A stretch of 64,000 nucleotides of DNA from an uncultured Paracoccaceae bacterium (GTDB lineage Bacteria; Pseudomonadota; Alphaproteobacteria; Rhodobacterales; Rhodobacteraceae), in contig CANLVD010000005.1 of the NCBI GenBank assembly GCA_947494445.1, positions 120,947-184,946 on the forward strand. Direction: 5' to 3'. The notes beneath the pieces are model-generated. The model saw only the letters and a program-made list of their open reading frames with translations, made no database searches and was not told where the DNA came from. The translations under genes and the position numbers were made by a program. Position 1 is the stretch's first letter, and every line of letters starts with the position of its first letter. Shown one piece after another: positions 44,801 to 50,800 of this stretch.

Positions 44801-47800
44801 TGGGCAATGACCAGACGACCGGATCAAATGCGTCCGAGAAGAACCGCAAGGACAGCGCGCAGGGTCTGGTGACCATGGCAGGCGGAGATGCGGCACGCAG
44901 CAAGGTGATTGCGGCTCGTCAGGGCATTTCGGTGACGGATGCGACCTCTGATGACGTGGGTGTGACGCTGGGCAATGGTGTTCAGGTCTCCTCGGGCATT
45001 CTGAATGAGGATCTGAGCGGTTCGACCGGCGGTTTTGTCGACATCGACAGCATTGCCACCGTTCAGGTTCAGCAGTTTGGCGGGACGCTTGCGGGTGGCG
45101 GCGTTGCGGGCATTGCATCTGGCACGACAGTTGCGAATGTCGGCACGGACAGCGCTGTGACTGTGGGCAACAACGTCAGCATTACCGGGGATCGTCGGGT
45201 CAAGCTGAATGCCGAGACGCGTGCCGGTGCCAGTGGCAAGACCATAGACCAGACTGCCGCAACGGTTGCGGTCTCTGGCGGCATTTCGATCGGCGTGGGC
45301 GTGGCCAAGGCGACGTCCAGCTCCATCGCGGAAGTCAGCGTCGGCAATGGATTTGCCATCGGCGGAACAACGCGCCAGCGCTCGGACAACGTGACGCTGA
45401 GCGCATCTCGCGGCGATGCCGTTGAGACGCGCACGGTCAATCTGGGTATCGGTCTTGCGGCCATCGGCACGGTCGTCACGCGCGCGGTCAACACCGGGCG
45501 AGCTGATGTCTCGCTTGGGGCTGCGGGCACGTCGGGATCGTTGAATGCAGGCAACCTGTTCATGACGGCAACGGATGCCACGCGCACCATAACCTCCGGT
45601 CTTTCCGGTACGGGCGGCGTGGTTGCGGGCAGTGGTGTGGATGTCAAAGGCACCAATGCGGGTTCCGTCGGGGTCAGCCTGACTAACGGATCGGTGTCGG
45701 CGACAAATGTGATCAACATGACAGCGGTCAGCCGCGCACGGTCTCAGGCCACGGCAACCGGCGTCACCATCGGTGGTGTGTCCATTGGGGTGTCACTGGC
45801 CGAGGCAAAAACCGCGTCGACAGTGGCCACGACGGTTTCGGGTGGCTCAAGTGTGGTTGGCAATGTTGTCACCATCGATTCCGTCTTCGAGAGAAACGGC
45901 ACGAACCGCAGCGCATACGCATACGCCACTTCTGCGGCTGGCGGGCTTCTGTCTGGCAATGGCGTGGAAGCCGACGCTTACGTGGACTACAACGTGCAAA
46001 CCACTGCAGGTGGCACGATCCGCGGGACAAACACCCTGAACATCCGCTCCAGAACCAGCGGGATTGAAGCGCGTGCGGTCGGTGTCGGCAAGGTGGGCGG
46101 CATTGCAGCCCTTGGTGCGGTATCTGTCTGGGCAGGTGGTGACCGCTCCGGCCTTGCGATCAACAACAGTGAACAGATCAACGAGAATTCGTCCGACACC
46201 AGTCTGGCGCGGACCACTCTGACCAGCGGGTCGATCTCGGGTGGCACGATGAACCTCTCCTCTGCGGGCGGGGCGACCTATTCGGTGGATGTCGACAGTG
46301 GTTCGGGCGGTGCGGTGTCCGGATCCTCTTCTGTGGCCAAGACCTATGGCATGGGTCAGTCGGACATGCTGGTGGGCACAGGTGGCCTGCTTGAGATCAC
46401 CGGCACACGGGTCAACATCGGTGCGGTGAACAGTGCCGCGATGAGTTCGAAAATCAACAACCTGAACGCGTCGCTTGTGGGTGCGTCCGGTGCGACCGCG
46501 CGGGCCGATTACGTCAGCAAGGTCAACACGACCATTGGCGGATCTGCGGACATCATGGGCGTGTTCATCGATGTGAATGCAGCCAACAATGTGTCGCGCA
46601 CAACACCAGGCAACAGCTGGGCGATCCGCTCGGCTTCGGGCGGTGCCTTTGATGTCGCTGCAATGCGGACCACAGTTTATGCCAAGGGCACGACCAATCT
46701 GAACGTGAACTCGGGCGCCAAGATCACTCAGGTCGGCAATCCGGACTTCCCCGGCACGTATCGGATCGGCATCTCGACGGATGTGAACCTGCGGGACCGT
46801 CAGGTGCTCGACAGCGGTGGCGCGATTGCCATTCCCAAGGGCGTCAGCCGTGTTGAGGTGCGGTCGAACAATTCCACCCTGACCATCGGCAATGCCGATC
46901 TGAAATCGCAGGGTGATATGGACATCTACAACGGGTCCAATGTTGATCTTCTGGCCGAAGTGGACAGCACGTCCTACGGGCTGGCAGGGGCGGCATCCGG
47001 GGATACCGATGCGCGGTACACCGGGAAAAACCTGATCAACATCAACAACGGGGCCTTCGTTGAAAGCCTGCGGGACGTGAATATTGGTGCGGGCCGCCGG
47101 TCCGATGGTGCGCAGAACGTCAAGGTTCGTGCGGAAACGCGTCTGTTCAACAAGACAGCGATCCCTATTCCGACGCCGCCCAATGCGGATGCCTATGCAA
47201 ACACATCTTCTGTGATCACCATTGCAAACGGTGCCGAAGTGCGTGCTGTCGAAGACATCCGTCTGGATGCCCTGGCAGGTGGTCGTGACATCGTGGGCTT
47301 TGGTCGCGGCAAGGATCTTTATCGCAAGGTGCTGGAAGAGATCGGCAACTTCTTCGGTGGTCTTGTGGGCGCCGAGCCGATCAGCCTTGACCTCAAGGCG
47401 GGATCCTCTACCGATGTGCAGAACACCGATGGTGTCGTCGTCAACGGTCTGGCGCGTGCTGGATCGCGCAACAAGCAGTTCCTGCTGATCGGATCGGACA
47501 ACCAGATCAAGTTCGAAGGTGAAGCAACGCCGGACCGCGCCAAAGACATCAAGTGGGATCCGATCGCGAATGTCTCGATCTCATCCAAGATCCAGGAGCG
47601 GATCGACCAGTTGAACGGCTTCATCAATGATCCTGATCTTGCACAGGATGCAGCGGCCAAACTGGCCTGGGAGCTGGAGCGTGATCGTCTGATCATCCAG
47701 CGCAACGAGGCCGGCACCGGCACCACGACGCTTATTCAGGTACAGGACATCAAGGCGGTTGAAGGCAATGTCTCGATCCTTGGCGACTACCTGCGTGGCT

Positions 47801-50800
47801 CGGGCGAGATCAACGCGCCGGGAGATGCGAAAATCTCGCTGGTCGTGCAGTCCAATGCCTTCCTTGAGACCAACCGCCTGGACATTCCGGTCAATGGTGG
47901 CGGGGTTGTCAGCTTCAACGACATCTCCATCAGCTCAAATGCCGAGGCCAGTGTGCTTTCTCAAGGCGGCCCGGTTCCATCAAGCCTGACCATCGTGGAT
48001 GGGTCCAACTCGGATGAACCGGTGATTGAGATCTTTACCGCCGGCACATCGGGCGGCAACATCATCATGCTGGGCGATGTGTCCAACTTCCGCGGTCTGG
48101 TTCAGGCCCGCTCGGAGTTTGGCAATATGGAAGTCCGCGGTGATATCTCTGCCAAGACCATCAAGCTGGAAGTGCCTCGCGGTGACTTCGTGCAGGGCTT
48201 TACCTTTGGCATCACCAATGTCGGCGGGGAGCCTGACAGCCAGTATTCCCGGAATTTCGACAGCATCGAAAGCACCCTGCGACGTGAGCTGCTGGTTGGT
48301 GAATTCACACATATCGTGGGTGGCGGCTCGATCACGAACTACAGCAAGACCCAGTCGACAACCCTGCCTCTGGCGGCCACTGAAAGCGTGATTTCTGCAG
48401 GCAAGAACGTCTATATCTCGGCTGAAACCCTGAACATCAACGGCCTGATCCAGGCTGGCCGGGGCGAGTACCTGGTTAACATTGATGCAGGGATCGACAA
48501 CTACATTGCCACCAACTTCAACTCTGCCCAAACCGGGCGGACGTTGCTGCACAATTCCTCACCCAAGGCAGAAGTGCAAAGCGACTTCATCGATGGGGAT
48601 GTGCTGGTCTATTACGACCATGATGATGAGCGCATCGAAGTGGATGCGATGATCGTTCAGGGTGGCCGTGTCGAGCTGTTGGGCGACATCATCTCGACAG
48701 GCAACGGCCGGATCGAGGCGCTGGACGGATTTGGCAACCTGACCGTCAACTCAACTGCCAACACAACCGTGGCGCTGGCCCGGATGGATGTGGGCAGCGG
48801 TGTGGTCTCGGCCACCGGTGACATCACAGGCATCGAAGGCGTCGTGCGCATCATCGACACCAACGAGAGCCGCAAGCTGCAGGAAAACGGAACCGGACCT
48901 GCGACCTTCCTGATCACCGAATACAGTCGTCTTGGCAACGTGATGACCGTGCGCAACAACGCGACGACAACGCTGGTTGATGACCCCGACCGGATCACCA
49001 ATGGCGGTGTCGGCCCGCAGCCACAAAAGAAGGTCCTCACCAATGTGGTGCGGACCTCGACTGCAAATGGTGGCCGGACGGAGTATTACGACCCCAAGGC
49101 AGGTCGTGAGTTTGTGACCCTGCGCGCAGAAGAGATCACGACCAAGATCGACTATGATTACAACGTTCTGGTGATCATCGGCATTTCGGGCGTGGATCGC
49201 GAGGTCAAGCAAACCGCAACCAAGACCACGACCTCATCGATTGATCTTGGCATTGCGCCCTATATCGCTGAGAGCGGGCCTGCGCCGACCAGTTCATCGG
49301 ATCGGATTGGGATCCACTCGACTGCCAAGCAGTACAGCTACAGCAATACGGACTCGCCCAAGAAATTCATCCGCTCGACTGTGAAGTGGTGGAAGCTGGG
49401 ATCGGGTTGGGAGTATTACGAGTACACCAAGACGATCAAACGCAAGCAGCTTTATACCCATCGCCTTGAGGCCGACAAGCGGATCGACATCTTCTTCTCG
49501 GGCTCTGACACCGGTCAGATCAACGTGACCACGCGGGGCAATGTTGTCTTCACCGATCTCGTGGAAAATGCGGTTGGCTCGACCAATGTGACCTCGACAA
49601 ACGGGTCGATCCTGACGGATGCCCTGTCAGTCACGCTGAACACCGGGCCAACCAACCTGCGTGCCCTTGGCGGCTCGATCAACGGGGTGGAAAGCGCGTT
49701 CCGAATGAACCAGACGGCCGCGGGCACATTGACGCTGACCGCGCGCGACAACATCAACGTGCGTGAGATGGAAGGCGACATGCAGGTGGTTTCGGCCACA
49801 TCGACCAACCTGTCTGCTGATCCTGATGCTGCTACGTCGGGCAACGTGAAGTTGACCGCGCACGGCTCGATCCTGCAAGTTGGTGGCGGCGCAGTCACCG
49901 GCGTGAATGTCGACCTGACGGCAGAAGGCAAGACCGTGGAAACGACGCTCGAAGAGGGGCGCCTGGGGGCCGATGGAACACCATTCCGGGTCAACACCAG
50001 CGGTGGTCGTCTGACCGCCACGGCCAAAGGCTCCATCTTCATTGAAGAGACGGTGGGCGACATGGGCCTTGATACGGTCACCTCGCAGCTTGGCGATGTA
50101 ACGCTGATTGCCAACAATGGCTCCATCGTGGATCGCAACGACGTGGAGGTGCGTGACATCCGCACCGATACGCAGTTGATCGATCTCTGGACCAATGAGA
50201 TGGCGTTGAACGAAAGCAATTCTGCTGCCCGGCTTCAGGCCCAGCAGGATGCAATGAAGAACCGTCGTCAGGCAGAATATGTCGAGTACTGGCAGCAGCG
50301 TGAGGCCGATGGCGGTGCGCCGCAGACCTTTGTTCTGGATGCCACGGTCGAGACGAAGCTGCGCAACGGCGGCTGGAATGATGATCAGGTGAACGCCTAT
50401 GTGGCCGACATGACCGACCTCTATGACGTCTTCAATGCACGCCCCGAGACAGCAGCAGATCCGAACTACTCCTACACGTTCCGCGATGGCGAACTGACGG
50501 CCCTGCTGGAAGGCGGCACCTGGGAAGTGTCCGAGTTGCAGTCATCCCTGCGTGCAGGTCTTGTGCGGCCAACGGCTGACACGGTGATCAACATCGAGGA
50601 CGCCAATGTATCGGCCTTCGGTTCGATCAATCTGATCGCACGCGATAGCGTAGGTGAGCTGACCGCCCCGATCATCCTGCCTGATGGCACGACCCTGTCG
50701 GGCGAGAGCCAGGCGACAGTGCTGCGCGCACTTGCCGGTGCTGAACGTTCCGACATTCTGTTCCGACTGGCCGACGACACGTTGCTCACAGCAGTCGAGT

